Source: Planctomycetaceae bacterium
GTDB lineage: Bacteria; Planctomycetota; Phycisphaerae; UBA1845; UTPLA1
Reading direction: 5' to 3'
Length of the DNA stretch: 64,000 nucleotides
Assembly: GCA_006969385.1 (NCBI GenBank)
Contig: CP030884.1
Coordinates: forward strand, 1,984,001-2,048,000
The position numbers and the translations under genes are program-made. Shown one piece after another: positions 26,099-37,067 of this stretch. A model generated the notes under the pieces. It searched no databases, was not told where the DNA came from, and was given only the letters and a program-made list of their open reading frames with translations. Each line of letters opens with the position of its first letter. Positions within the stretch are counted from its first letter, which is position 1.

Positions 26099-29023
26099 GT
26101 GATGCTGCGATTAATACTCCATTCAAGTATGACGCAGGCACACAGGCAAGAGGCATTGAATGTTGTTTTGGCTCAGTTACTTGAGTCACATGGTCTTGTC
26201 GCCGCCCCTGAGCAGATCCGAAAATTGGCCGGTGATTCGGGTGTGCGACTTCCCGACGTACTCGTAGATTTTCTGGGACTTCGGCTTGCGATTGAAGCTG
26301 AATTTGGCAGTACGGCGAACGCGCGCGCGAAAGCATTTGAAAAGGCGCAGTCCCGAGTTACTGAAAATGTCGCACACATAGGCGCGGCCGTCATATACCC
26401 TGAAAAATTGAGAAATGCCAGATGGGCCAAGATTTCTTCGATACTCGGTGAAGCCAATATCGAATATGCAATTGTCAACGAAGTCACCACACCTGAAACA
26501 CAGCTCGTTCTTTTTGATAAACAACCAGAACCGCCGCACTTTCACCGTGGCAAAGTTAGTGATCTGAATGATGCGATTCGACGATCCTACGAGCAGCTTG
26601 TGCGCGACGACACGCTGTCGCGCGCAGTCGAGATGATTGAAGGTAGAGTGAACGACGCGACCTACGCAATGGCGCTTTAGCCTGCGGCTGCCGCGCGGAT
26701 GGCAGCAAAACTCGGTATTCGGGATGTTGGCGACCACACTATATTGAACGAGCGAGAACAAACAAGTGTATCTCGTATCGGTGCGCTGATACTTGTCAAT
26801 GCATTAATATTTCAGGAGGTTCTTTCCCAAAAGGATTCTCGTGTATCGACTTTGCAAAATTACCGAATGGCAATCGATATCCATTCTGCGATCTTGGACC
26901 AGTGGAAACTTATTATCACAGAGATTAACTATTATCCTATCTTCTTTACCGCTCACGAACTCTTACTGTGCCTATCTGCTGACGCCGATTTACAAAAGGC
27001 ACTTATCGAATTGTCCGATACCGCTCTGAAAGTGGTTGCATGCCGCGCATCTCTTCGGCACGACTTGGCTGGTCGCATTTATCATCGACTGCTTGAGGAA
27101 GCGAAATATCTTGGCGCATACTATACTGCGATACCATCGGCTTCATTACTGCTGAAACTCGCGCTGTCACCAGACCATTACAAATGCGACTGGTCGAATA
27201 TCGAGAGCATCCGCGACCTGCGAATTGCAGATCTTGCCTGCGGGACGGGCACGCTTCTCATGGCAAGCGCAGATGTTGTTTTGGACAATTACGTACGTGC
27301 TTGTGTCCCGAACGGGACACAGCCTGAGATTACGAGCCTTCACCACACGATTGTCGAGGATATTATTCACGGCTACGACGTTCTTTCGTCTGCCGTTCAC
27401 CTTACGGCGTCCACACTGACTCTTCGCGTTCCTGAAACCCCCGTCAACACAACGCACCTATACCGAATGCCGTTAGGCGGGAACGATCATGCGTTGGGGA
27501 CGTTGGACTTCCTCGATAAATACGATATTGCCGGAATTCTGTTCGGCCAAACAGAGCAGGTCACCGGGAAAGGGAAGGGGGCGGCGATGGGCGCTACCAT
27601 CCCTACATTGGACCTGTGCGTTATGAATCCGCCGTTTACGCGCAGCGTCGGCGACAACCTACTGTTTGGAAATCTCCCGGATAAAGAGCGCAAGCCGATG
27701 CAGGCTCGGCTAAAGAAGCTGGTAGCATCGAATAACATTAAGGCGAGCATTACTGCTGGACTCGGATCAGTTTTCGCAGCGCTGGGCGACAAGCATATTC
27801 GAGAGGCTGGAACGCTCGCGTTGGTGTTACCAAAAGCTCTGCTATGCGGCCCGTCATGGAAACCCACTCGCGACTTAATCGCTAATTCATATTTTGTCGA
27901 TTACATAATCACTAGCCAACATGTGGGCCATTGGAATTTTTCTGAAAACACCTCCTTGAGCGAAGTGCTTGTTGTGGCACGGAAGTCCAAGCTGAAAACA
28001 GGACTAAAAGCAAATACAACCTATGTAAATCTCTGGCGTCAGCCTGCGAATTCAATTGAGGCGCTAAGCATAGCCCGCGAAGTTGCCGATGACGATCTAC
28101 CTGACTTGCTGACATCGCCAGTGGGAAAGGAAGTGGTTGTTGCTGATCAGAAATTTGGTGAAGCTTATCGAATCGACTGGCGAGAAATCAGCGAGAAGTC
28201 GTGGAGCATGCCAGCATCGTTTGCCACTTTCACATTGAACAAGATGCTCATGGAGCTGACAACAGGGAAACTCTGCTTCCCGGGTGAGAGGACTGTTTAC
28301 GAGCTTCCGACATGTCGACTCGATAAGCTGGGCTCTTTGGGATTCGATCGGCGAGATGTTCACGATGGCTTCACTGTCGCCAAGAGCAAGACGCAGTACC
28401 CGGCATTGTGGGGTCATGGTTCGGATGTGGCGATGCGTCTATCGCTGTCGCCTAATCGATGGCTTTCACCGCGCTCAAAGGCCGCGAAAGGCCGACCGTT
28501 GCGAGATGCCAACGAACTTTGGAAGAAGGCAGGCCGGATTTTGTTGACCGAGCGTTTCCGAGTGAACACGATGCCGGTGACCGCAACCTATGTAGATGAA
28601 CCTGTCATGTCCAACGTTTGGTGGCCGTTCAATTTGCGCGACAAACTCACTATAGAGGATGCAAAGGCGCTTGTCCTTTGGCTGAATTCTTCACTTGGTG
28701 TAATGACTTTGTTAGGTTTCAGGGTCGAGACAGAAGGCGCATTTATCGGATTCAAGAAGCCAATTTTGGCGCAATTGCCTGTGTTGGATGTAAGCAAGCT
28801 TGCAAGTGCCGCGCGGCGGAAACTAGCGCACGAATTTGACGCGGTAAAGGAGAAGGATCTACAAGCATTGCCCGAAATGACCAATGATCACGTAAGAATA
28901 AGAATCGACAAGGCGATTCAAAAGGCGCTTAGGCTTCCAGACCTGTCCGGCTTTCGGGCCTTACTCGAACGCGAACCGATCGTTTGCAATACAATGGACC
29001 GTTTGCTCCCGTTATCGATTTAA
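26099..29023 (+). pseudogene. Restriction-modification fusion (nuclease + N6-adenine methylase) split by one TAG
   Basis: Two open stretches, 26099-26680 and 26699-29023, are in the same frame and separated only by a TAG at 26678-26680. Read through, they give ~974 residues. The first 193 have a nuclease-like core, VRLPDVLVDFLGLRLAIEAE, with Asp and E-x-E as in PD-(D/E)XK enzymes. The second part has the SAM motif LRIADLACGTGTLLMAS and the catalytic LCVMNPPFTRSV of N6-adenine methylases, then a long target-recognition-like C-terminus. The junction reads NDATYAMAL-stop-PAAAARMAAKLGI, which is continuous coding in character. The first part probably starts at GTG 26099, ATG 26102 or ATG 26129. 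The region is AT-richer than its neighbours. If the stop is real, only separate halves could be made. Confidence 0.78.
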
Positions 29024-29115
29024 GGTGGGCGAGTGGCATGTTTGCCCTTTGAGGCAAGCACGTAATACGTGGCGGGCCGTATGTCAGTTTTCTCTTCACC
29101 TGTTTATAAAGTCGA

Positions 29116-29412
29116 GGGTGCCATGCCGACCCAACCGCGGTGACTCTGTGCGTCTATGCATCGACAATTTAGCGAGGGGTCACAGGGCCACGCGGCCGAT
29201 TTGTAGGTCGGCATGTTTCATACACGAAAATGCCCCTAATCAGGTATTGAATTTGGCGAATGATTGCAAGGTGCTCTATGTAGCCGATTATCTTGCATGC
29301 GCGTGTCTCATGCATGCCGACCTTTTAGCTGGTTGGCTATTTGAGGGCTTTCGCGCGACGTCACCTATTTAGCTTCAAATGACAGTGCTTCGGTTGGGTC
29401 GGCATGGCACCC
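29116..29412. mobile_element. 297-bp MITE-like element with perfect 22-bp inverted ends
   Basis: The left end is GGGTGCCATGCC-GACCCAACCG (29116-29137) and the right end is its exact reverse complement (29391-29412). A second nested pair, GGTCGGCATG (29206) and CATGCCGACC (29313), lies inside. It encodes no protein of note. A shorter related element lies at 58820-58980. It fills most of the 570-base gap after the methylase gene. Confidence 0.75.
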
Positions 29413-29422
29413 GATTGCGTAG

Positions 29423-29456
29423 GTAGGGTGGCCCATGTCGGTACTCCGACGTGGGG
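29423..29456 (+). repeat. GTAG-headed palindrome, different stem
   Basis: GTAGGGTGG is followed by CCCATGTCGG, loop TACT and CCGACGTGGG. It has the same GTAG head as the RAYT-associated palindromes but an unrelated stem. Confidence 0.6.
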
Positions 29457-29510
29457 TTGCGATTCGCTCACATGGTTGAGCTAAGAATAGATACGGCCCG
29501 CCACCAAAAC

Positions 29511-29548
29511 AAAATCGAGAGCCCAGGTTGGAGTGCCAACCCGGGGCA
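29511..29548 (+). repeat. Direct repeat left of the vanX-like gene
   Basis: Contains AATCGAG, CCCAGGTTGGAGTGCC and AACCCGGG. It matches 30499-30535 in the same orientation with few differences. The core GGTTGG-AGTG-CCAACC is a hairpin. Confidence 0.65.
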
Positions 29549-29595
29549 CCCGACGGCGTCGCTTCGAGATACAACACACCGAACCGATCCGCAGA

Positions 29596-30357
29596 TCAGT
29601 CGCTTTGTCCATCACTGCGCCAAGGAATCGTCTTAAGCCGTGCCGCCTCGGCGTCGTCTTGGATGATCGGATAGTCGCGCCAGTTCTCGATGTCGAAATG
29701 CCACCATTCCGTTCTTAAGCCGACGAAACCGTTGGCTTGCATAACACCTGTCAGAAGTTTCCGATTCGCACGGGCTGCCGGGTCTTTGACGACGGCATCG
29801 CGATGGGCTGCGGGCGTGAAGTCATCGAACTCCGTCGGCATCGGTAGCGGTTTGCCGTCGAGATCCACCAACGCGACGTCGACCGCAGCGCCGCGATTGT
29901 GGCGCGAGCCCTTCGCCGGGTCGGCCACATAATCGGGGTCGGGCATGATCCGCCACATCGCACGCTGTACGGCAACGGGGCGGTAGCCATCGAACACGAC
30001 GAGACCCACGCCGCGTTCTTCGAGCTGGTCCTGCACGGCCTTGAGTTGCCGCGCGACATTCAATCGAACGAAGCAGCGCGCCTCGGGATAGACCGGTCGG
30101 CCGAGGAAGTTATTACTGGTCGCGTAACGCAGGTCGAGCTTGATCCGTGGATCGAATCGTTGAAGCTCGACGAGCGGTTCGTCGGCACGCGCGGGTGCAT
30201 CGCTCTGATGCGAGTCGGTCGGGTTGGGTTTAGCGCAGCCGCTGAGAACGGAGATTACCATCAATAATAAGGTGAACGCGCTGCTGGGTGCTAACCCGTA
30301 TCGACCTTGGTTTAATCGAGTGATGCAATCCTGGCAGACGTATTTATCTTTCTTCAT
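29596..30357 (-). CDS. D-alanyl-D-alanine dipeptidase, VanX/DdpX family lipoprotein
   Basis: 253 residues. A hydrophobic stretch ending ISVLSGC (~28-41) is a lipoprotein signal, preceded by an unusually long N-terminal region with a C-x2-C (YVCQDC). The catalytic domain has DLRYATSNNFLGRPVYPEA, FDGYRPVAVQRAMW, SRHNRGAAVDV (zinc His and Asp) and LRTEWWHFD (catalytic Glu and zinc His). Enzymes of this family hydrolyse D-Ala-D-Ala, either in glycopeptide resistance or for recycling wall peptides. No vanH/vanA neighbours exist, so resistance is not implied. It is bracketed by direct repeats at 29511 and 30499. Confidence 0.9.
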   Translation of the reverse strand: MKKDKYVCQDCITRLNQGRYGLAPSSAFTLLLMVISVLSGCAKPNPTDSHQSDAPARADEPLVELQRFDPRIKLDLRYATSNNFLGRPVYPEARCFVRLNVARQLKAVQDQLEERGVGLVVFDGYRPVAVQRAMWRIMPDPDYVADPAKGSRHNRGAAVDVALVDLDGKPLPMPTEFDDFTPAAHRDAVVKDPAARANRKLLTGVMQANGFVGLRTEWWHFDIENWRDYPIIQDDAEAARLKTIPWRSDGQSD

Positions 30358-30498
30358 ACATTAGAGTTTCAGCGAAGTAGGATACGATATCAAATCGTGG
30401 ATCAACCTGGGCCGGGTTGCCGATTTCGATACTCCGCCGCGGGACTGTGAATAGACCGAAGTATAAATATTACTATCTGCGCGAGCCCGGGACCCGTA

Positions 30499-30535
30499 AT
30501 CGAGTCCCCAGGTTGGAGTACCAACCCGGGCCATC
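30499..30535 (+). repeat. Direct repeat right of the vanX-like gene
   Basis: Second copy of the repeat at 29511, with hairpin GGTTGG-AGTA-CCAACC. A partial, more divergent relative lies near 30405 (CCTGGGCCGGGTTGCCGAT). Confidence 0.65.
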
Positions 30536-30583
30536 TATGAAGCCAATTAGAGGCGACCCTTTCAATTCGAGCCATTGCCCGCC

Positions 30584-30610
30584 GTAGGGTGGTGTTGTAC
30601 TCAACCCACC
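30584..30610 (+). repeat. GTAG-headed palindrome, GGTGG type
   Basis: GTAG followed by GGTGGTGTTG, loop TACT and CAACCCACC. The head is shared with other palindromes in the window while the stem differs. Confidence 0.55.
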
Positions 30611-30697
30611 GATACACGCGTGGCGTATGTATGGCGATATAACGTCGACTTTCGTTACAATTATCTGTTTCGTTCGGCTCGAAAAAAGATCGCGCGA

Positions 30698-31252
30698 ATG
30701 CCAAGACAACTGCCAACGCTCAAATGCAAAACAAAACTCTTACGCCCTGCGGACGAGCCGCGCGGAAGTTCGTGGGCGTTTGTTGTTTTGCCGAAGACTG
30801 TCAGCAGTAAGCTGCCACGCCGCGGTCGCGTCATGGTGAACGGCAACATCAATGGTCATACGTTTCGCGCTTCGCTCGAGCCGGATGGTCAAAAGAGCCA
30901 TTGGCTAAAAATCAGCAAGCGATTACGCGCGTCTGCCGGCATCGAAATCGGGGATAACATCGCGCTGGAGTTGACCGCAATGGATAAGGAGCCCGAGCCC
31001 GATGTGCCGGCCGACTTTCGCAAGGCGCTGAGAGCCGCGCCCGATGCATACGCTGTGTGGACCGACATTACGCCGCTCGCGCGGCAAGATTGGGTTCATT
31101 GGGTCACGTCGGCCAAGCGCGACGAGACGCGACGTCGACGAATCGATAGCGCCTGCGACATGCTCGCCTCCGGCAAGCGCCGAGCGTGCTGCTTTGACCG
31201 ATCCGGCGTTTACAGTAAAGCGTTGGCAGCACCCAAGGCGGCTGAAGATTAG
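30698..31252 (+). CDS. YdeI/OmpD-associated family protein with DUF1905-like domain
   Basis: About 184 residues from the ATG at 30698 (MPRQLPTLKCKTKLLRP). The frame is open upstream through the palindrome at 30584, but that part does not look like protein. Residues ~10-95 are DUF1905-like (GSSWAFVVLPKTVSSKLPRR, GRVMVNGNINGHTFRASLEP). Residues ~105-170 are the YdeI-like helical part (PADFRKALRAAPDAYAVWTD, WVHWVTSAKRDETRRRRIDS). Proteins of this type are cytosolic, widespread and of uncertain function; some links to stress have been proposed. Single gene. Confidence 0.82.
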   Translation: MPRQLPTLKCKTKLLRPADEPRGSSWAFVVLPKTVSSKLPRRGRVMVNGNINGHTFRASLEPDGQKSHWLKISKRLRASAGIEIGDNIALELTAMDKEPEPDVPADFRKALRAAPDAYAVWTDITPLARQDWVHWVTSAKRDETRRRRIDSACDMLASGKRRACCFDRSGVYSKALAAPKAAED

Positions 31253-31338
31253 TTTTTTCAGCTCGAGGGTTGCGCCCTCACGAAGCTCGTGATTCAATAA
31301 TCTCCCGCGAACCCACCTAATCCGCTACAATCAACTCG

Positions 31339-31671
31339 GTGGAAATCAACACCTACCAACACGCTACGCGCAACACCTGTGCCCTTTGCGGTCGCACCAA
31401 CATCCGCACAACCCGTCATCATCTGGTGCCGCGCATGCGGCATCGGCAGAAACGCACGCAGCGCGCCTTTACGCGCGAACAACGGCAGCAGACGGTCGAT
31501 CTATGCGTCCCGTGCCACGGCCACATCCATGCGGTGTTGACGGAAAAACAACTGGCGGACCAATACCACACGCTCGACGCGCTGCTCAGCCACAACGAAG
31601 TCCGCCGCTTCGCTGATTGGGTCGCAACGAAGCCAACGGGGCTGCGCGTGCAATCGCGACGCAAGCGCTGA
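31339..31671 (+). CDS. Small HNH endonuclease-like protein
   Basis: 110 residues. C-x2-C (CALCGR, ~14-19), HHLVPR (~27-32), a second C-x2-C (CVPCHGHIH, ~56-64) and the spacing between them fit the zinc-supported HNH fold: His-His of the first motif and the final His of the third. A helical tail follows (LADQYHTLDALLSHNEVRRF). It may cut DNA, but stand-alone members are mostly uncharacterised. Its neighbours are unrelated, and a REP copy follows 20 bases after its stop. Confidence 0.8.
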   Translation: MEINTYQHATRNTCALCGRTNIRTTRHHLVPRMRHRQKRTQRAFTREQRQQTVDLCVPCHGHIHAVLTEKQLADQYHTLDALLSHNEVRRFADWVATKPTGLRVQSRRKR

Positions 31672-31691
31672 ATTGAATCAGTTTGTAGATT

Positions 31692-31713
31692 GTAGGGTCC
31701 GCACTGCGGACCA
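31692..31713 (+). repeat. GTAG-headed REP palindrome, isolated copy
   Basis: Same motif as at 6201 (GTAG-GGTCCGC-ACT-GCGGACC-A), 25 kb away from the transposase. A degenerate inverted partner (TGCTCCGCAAGGCGGACACC) may lie at 31734-31753, giving a small composite unit. Confidence 0.8.
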
Positions 31714-31795
31714 GTCACCTCAACGCGCCATTTGCTCCGCAAGGCGGACACCAAGTCGCAATTCGCGCAGCAGAGTATCACCAATTATTGAGATA

Positions 31796-31832
31796 TAAAA
31801 AGACCCCAGATTGACAATATCAATCCGGGGTC
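31796..31832 (-). terminator. Rho-independent terminator for katG
   Basis: On the minus strand, GACCCCGGATTGA pairs with TCAATCTGGGGTC (12 of 13 bp, 5-base loop) and is followed by TTTTTATAT. It is 70 bases beyond the katG stop. Confidence 0.85.
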
Positions 31833-31902
31833 AGTTGTTACCATTTATTGAATTGTCGACTTGCAAACTGGTTGCCCAAATGCGACGACGCGCTTGGGAT
31901 GC

Positions 31903-34211
<2,309 letters not shown>

Positions 34212-34351
34212 AGAATCACCTTCTTTCGCCGGAATGGCGGTTGGTTGAAATATGAAAATCGTCGTCTGCCAACATAGTAGCGCGCGGGCGGTCGGGCAAG
34301 CCATTGGAGACGGCGAGCGCTGGAGGAAGCGAGTGTGTGGAGAAGACGACC

Positions 34352-34374
34352 GAGCTGCGGCCTGTGACCGCATG
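34352..34374 (+). repeat. CCGCATG-type palindrome, copy 1 (divergent)
   Basis: GAGCTGCGGCCTGTGACCGCATG, related to the GCGGCC-nnn-GGCCGC palindromes at 54169, 54983 and 60392. Confidence 0.5.
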
Positions 34375-34454
34375 AAAACCAGTGCTAGGGCAAAGGGAGT
34401 TTGACCAATGGTAATTTTCAAGGAAATCGGCTCGGGCCTCATCTACTGGTTTTC

Positions 34455-34784
34455 CTACTTGAGCAATCCGTGATGCAGTAAAGCGTCACGCCAGACGTGG
34501 CATTCAATTTCGCGGAAATATCGAAAAAGAATCCGCCGAATAGGGTCCGGATCGAGCGTTCCATTCTCGACAGCCCGCAACAAGATTTGGGATTCCGATT
34601 GCGACAATCGCGAAATGCTGGCGTCCGGCGTGCAACATCCGAAACCATCGAATGAAATGCGACATAGATAAGCGCGTTCGTCTTCGTCCACTTCGAAGTC
34701 TGCGAAAACACTACCGTGTTGCAGAGAAAGGCTAAATCGACAAGGTCGTGTGGATGCCGACCGTTTGTTTATGGCAATATTCAT
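34455..34784 (-). CDS. Small protein of unknown function
   Basis: 109 residues from the ATG at 34784; an in-frame TTG four codons upstream is an alternative start. The sequence looks like real protein: HGSVFADFEVDEDERAYLCR, ISFDGFGCCTPDASI and IRRILFRYFREIECHVWRDA. It has no signal peptide or known motif. It is the only gene in the gap between katG and the lipoprotein gene at 34940, pointing away from the latter. Confidence 0.45.
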   Translation of the reverse strand: MNIAINKRSASTRPCRFSLSLQHGSVFADFEVDEDERAYLCRISFDGFGCCTPDASISRLSQSESQILLRAVENGTLDPDPIRRILFRYFREIECHVWRDALLHHGLLK

Positions 34785-34939
34785 GGCGATGTCCAAATGC
34801 TATCGAAGCGGCGTTCGCCGCGAGTGCCAGATGCTCGTCCAAGATGAGAAAAAGGGAGAATGATGAAATTTCTCATGAAACGAATTTATGATGCCGAGCG
34901 TTTAATCTCTAGTTTGAACTCACTGTGGAGACCTTGACC

Positions 34940-35611
34940 ATGGCAGTGTGCAGAAAATTCCTACTCGCGATGATTCTACTCTTGGCACTCAGCACAAACG
35001 GCTGTAATAACCCCAAAGGTGCCCTTAAGCTTCGGCTCGAATCAACGGCTTCGGTCCTCATTCCCGGCAGGCCCATGTTCGTCGAGGCCATTTTCTCGGC
35101 TGACCACGGTACGATCGCAATCGACCGGCCGAGTAGTTTCTTATTCGACGCAGAGATTACTCACCTCGAAACGGGTCAAACACACCGGGCGCAGCACGAT
35201 TTTGTTTGTGGCACGGCAATGGTGGCGAATCCCCTGTTTCACCTCGGAATCCTCTTCTTCCCAGTGATCTGGCTGGGTGCGGGAATGGATGTCGCCGATG
35301 TGGGCGGGCGCTACGCCGTGATAACGCCGGACCGCGAACATAAAACGACGATTGCACTCTTGGCTTATTCCGGTGACGGTTTCTTTCTGCGCGATCCGCG
35401 CTCGGAGGAGCGGCAAGACGCTGGCATCGTTCCCGAGATTCCGGTGGCAGACCCTTACGAGCGAGGGCTGGCAACGGGGCGGTATCTTCTGCGCTTGACC
35501 TATGAGTGCGACGAAGACCCGTGTCCTCCGCGACCCTTGTTTTGGCGTGTGTACGATCAGCAGGTGACGGCGGAGATTGAGTTCACCGTAGCTGCCCCGG
35601 TAAATCCTTAA
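34940..35611 (+). CDS. Putative lipoprotein of unknown function
   Basis: 223 residues from the ATG at 34940, with GGAG 9 bases upstream; a GTG at 34925 is in frame but lacks a site. The signal FLLAMILLLALSTNGC ends in a cysteine with a loose lipobox. The mature region is beta-rich with Ig-like strands (LKLRLESTASVLIPGRPMFV, then RYLLRLTYECDEDPCPPRP) and one hydrophobic stretch at ~100-115 (LFHLGILFFPVIWLGAGM). No family recognised. Confidence 0.6.
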   Translation: MAVCRKFLLAMILLLALSTNGCNNPKGALKLRLESTASVLIPGRPMFVEAIFSADHGTIAIDRPSSFLFDAEITHLETGQTHRAQHDFVCGTAMVANPLFHLGILFFPVIWLGAGMDVADVGGRYAVITPDREHKTTIALLAYSGDGFFLRDPRSEERQDAGIVPEIPVADPYERGLATGRYLLRLTYECDEDPCPPRPLFWRVYDQQVTAEIEFTVAAPVNP

Positions 35612-35674
35612 TCGACATCGCCGCCGACTGAGATGGGAAACTTCTCGTATCGAAGGAAATACGCTATGCAATCC

Positions 35675-36901
35675 TTACCGCGCCGGTGCCGGAACCGCCG
35701 CCACTATGCGCGAGCCGCGCACGCGGTAATGTGTCTTTCCCCAACGCACCGTGCCGCGGCCCGTGATAATCCACGAGGCCCGCAAGATTACGAGGCCCGT
35801 CACAATACCGCCCAGGGCGAACGCTAGAACCGACGGCACTTTGAGGAACGTCATTTTAAACAAGCGGCGAATGCAATAACGCATGGCGAGCAGGTGCACG
35901 ACGGCGCCAATGGCGACGAGCTTGAGTTGAGGGAACTCGGGCCATATCCACATGGCGATGGCGGCAGGCAAGCCCAAGAAGATCGACGTACCGACGCCGC
36001 CGAGCATCACGTGCGAAGAATGAAACACGCGCAGCGGATGAACCAAGCTACCGATGACCACGCGCGTGGTGGCGTTGCTCGTGGTGCGCAGGTTGTTATC
36101 GCGCTGGCTCAAATAGATGCCTTTGCCCCAACCTACCCAACGCTTTACGCCGAGTTGTTCCACCTTGCGCGCCAGAATGATGTCCTCGGCCAATTCGGCT
36201 TGCACCGACGAATGGCCGCCGACTTGTTCGTAAGCAGAGCGCGAGAACAACATAAATTGGCCGTTGCCCAGCACGACTTGCGAACCATCGGCGGCGCTCT
36301 TGCTACCGAGTAGCGTGTACAAGCCGAGCAACCAACTGACCGGCGGCGTGATGAGCTTTTCCGAAGGGCTGGCCAAATCGAGCATGGGCCATAGCGACAC
36401 AAACTCGAGGCCTTCGCGCGCGGCCTTGTGCATAATCGCCTGTACCGCGCCGGGTACCAACTGACAGTCGCAATCGACGAACAGCAGGTAATCGGCAGTC
36501 GGCTTGCGCGTTGCGACCGAAAGGGCGTGGGTCTTGCCGATCCAACCGTCGGGTAACTGATCGACTTCGACGAGTTCGATGCGATCGCTTTTATCCATCA
36601 TGCGCCGCACCACGCCGGACGTATCGTCGTCGCTACGGTCGTTCACAATCGTGATGTTGAGATTGGGATAGTTCTGCCCGAGCAATCGCTCGATGCAGGC
36701 TTCGATGCGCGCGGCCTCGTTATGGGCGGCAACGTAGACCATCAGCGATGGATAATTGCCATCGGGAATCGCGCCCGGCTCGGGCTCGATGCGCATGGTT
36801 TCATCGGCGCGGAACTTGCGCACCCAACTGGTCCCCGCCAGCCAAGCCATCACGATACCTAGATAAAGCCCGGTTACGGACCAGAGTATGATTGCGGTCA
36901 A
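35675..36901 (-). CDS. Membrane-bound family 2 glycosyltransferase
   Basis: 408 residues. An N-terminal membrane helix (~1-22) is followed by a GT2 catalytic domain: SLMVYVAAHNEAARIEACIE, ITIVNDRSDDDT, and the D-x-D-like FVDCDCQLVPGA. EDIILARKVEQLG provides the acceptor-side ED. Three or four membrane helices close the protein (VMLGGVGTSIFLGLPAAIAM, FALGGIVTGLVILRASWII). This topology is shared with hopanoid (HpnB-like) and carotenoid glycosyltransferases. The substrate cannot be read from the sequence. The gene is divergent from the acyltransferase-like gene at 37068, and the two may work on the same lipid. Confidence 0.88.
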   Translation of the reverse strand: MTAIILWSVTGLYLGIVMAWLAGTSWVRKFRADETMRIEPEPGAIPDGNYPSLMVYVAAHNEAARIEACIERLLGQNYPNLNITIVNDRSDDDTSGVVRRMMDKSDRIELVEVDQLPDGWIGKTHALSVATRKPTADYLLFVDCDCQLVPGAVQAIMHKAAREGLEFVSLWPMLDLASPSEKLITPPVSWLLGLYTLLGSKSAADGSQVVLGNGQFMLFSRSAYEQVGGHSSVQAELAEDIILARKVEQLGVKRWVGWGKGIYLSQRDNNLRTTSNATTRVVIGSLVHPLRVFHSSHVMLGGVGTSIFLGLPAAIAMWIWPEFPQLKLVAIGAVVHLLAMRYCIRRLFKMTFLKVPSVLAFALGGIVTGLVILRASWIITGRGTVRWGKTHYRVRGSRIVAAVPAPAR

Positions 36902-37067
36902 ATTGCCGCCTCCCGCGCCATTGGTGTATATATCGGGGTAATCTATCCGCCGACCAAAGCGGCGGCAACGAATCGCTTGCTAATCGCCCATGGCGGGTCG
37001 ATACTGCGGTAAAGGTTTGTAAGTAAAGCATTTGCGGTCGCCAGTCTGGTCCTTTTCTTTGCCTATG

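Noticed and set aside
29025..29372. 115-residue open frame on the plus strand
   Set aside because: It lies almost wholly within the 297-bp inverted-repeat element and has no ribosome binding site or protein-like pattern.
29596..30357. Vancomycin-resistance cluster
   Set aside because: Only a VanX-type dipeptidase is present; no ligase or dehydrogenase gene accompanies it, and such dipeptidases also serve in wall-peptide turnover.
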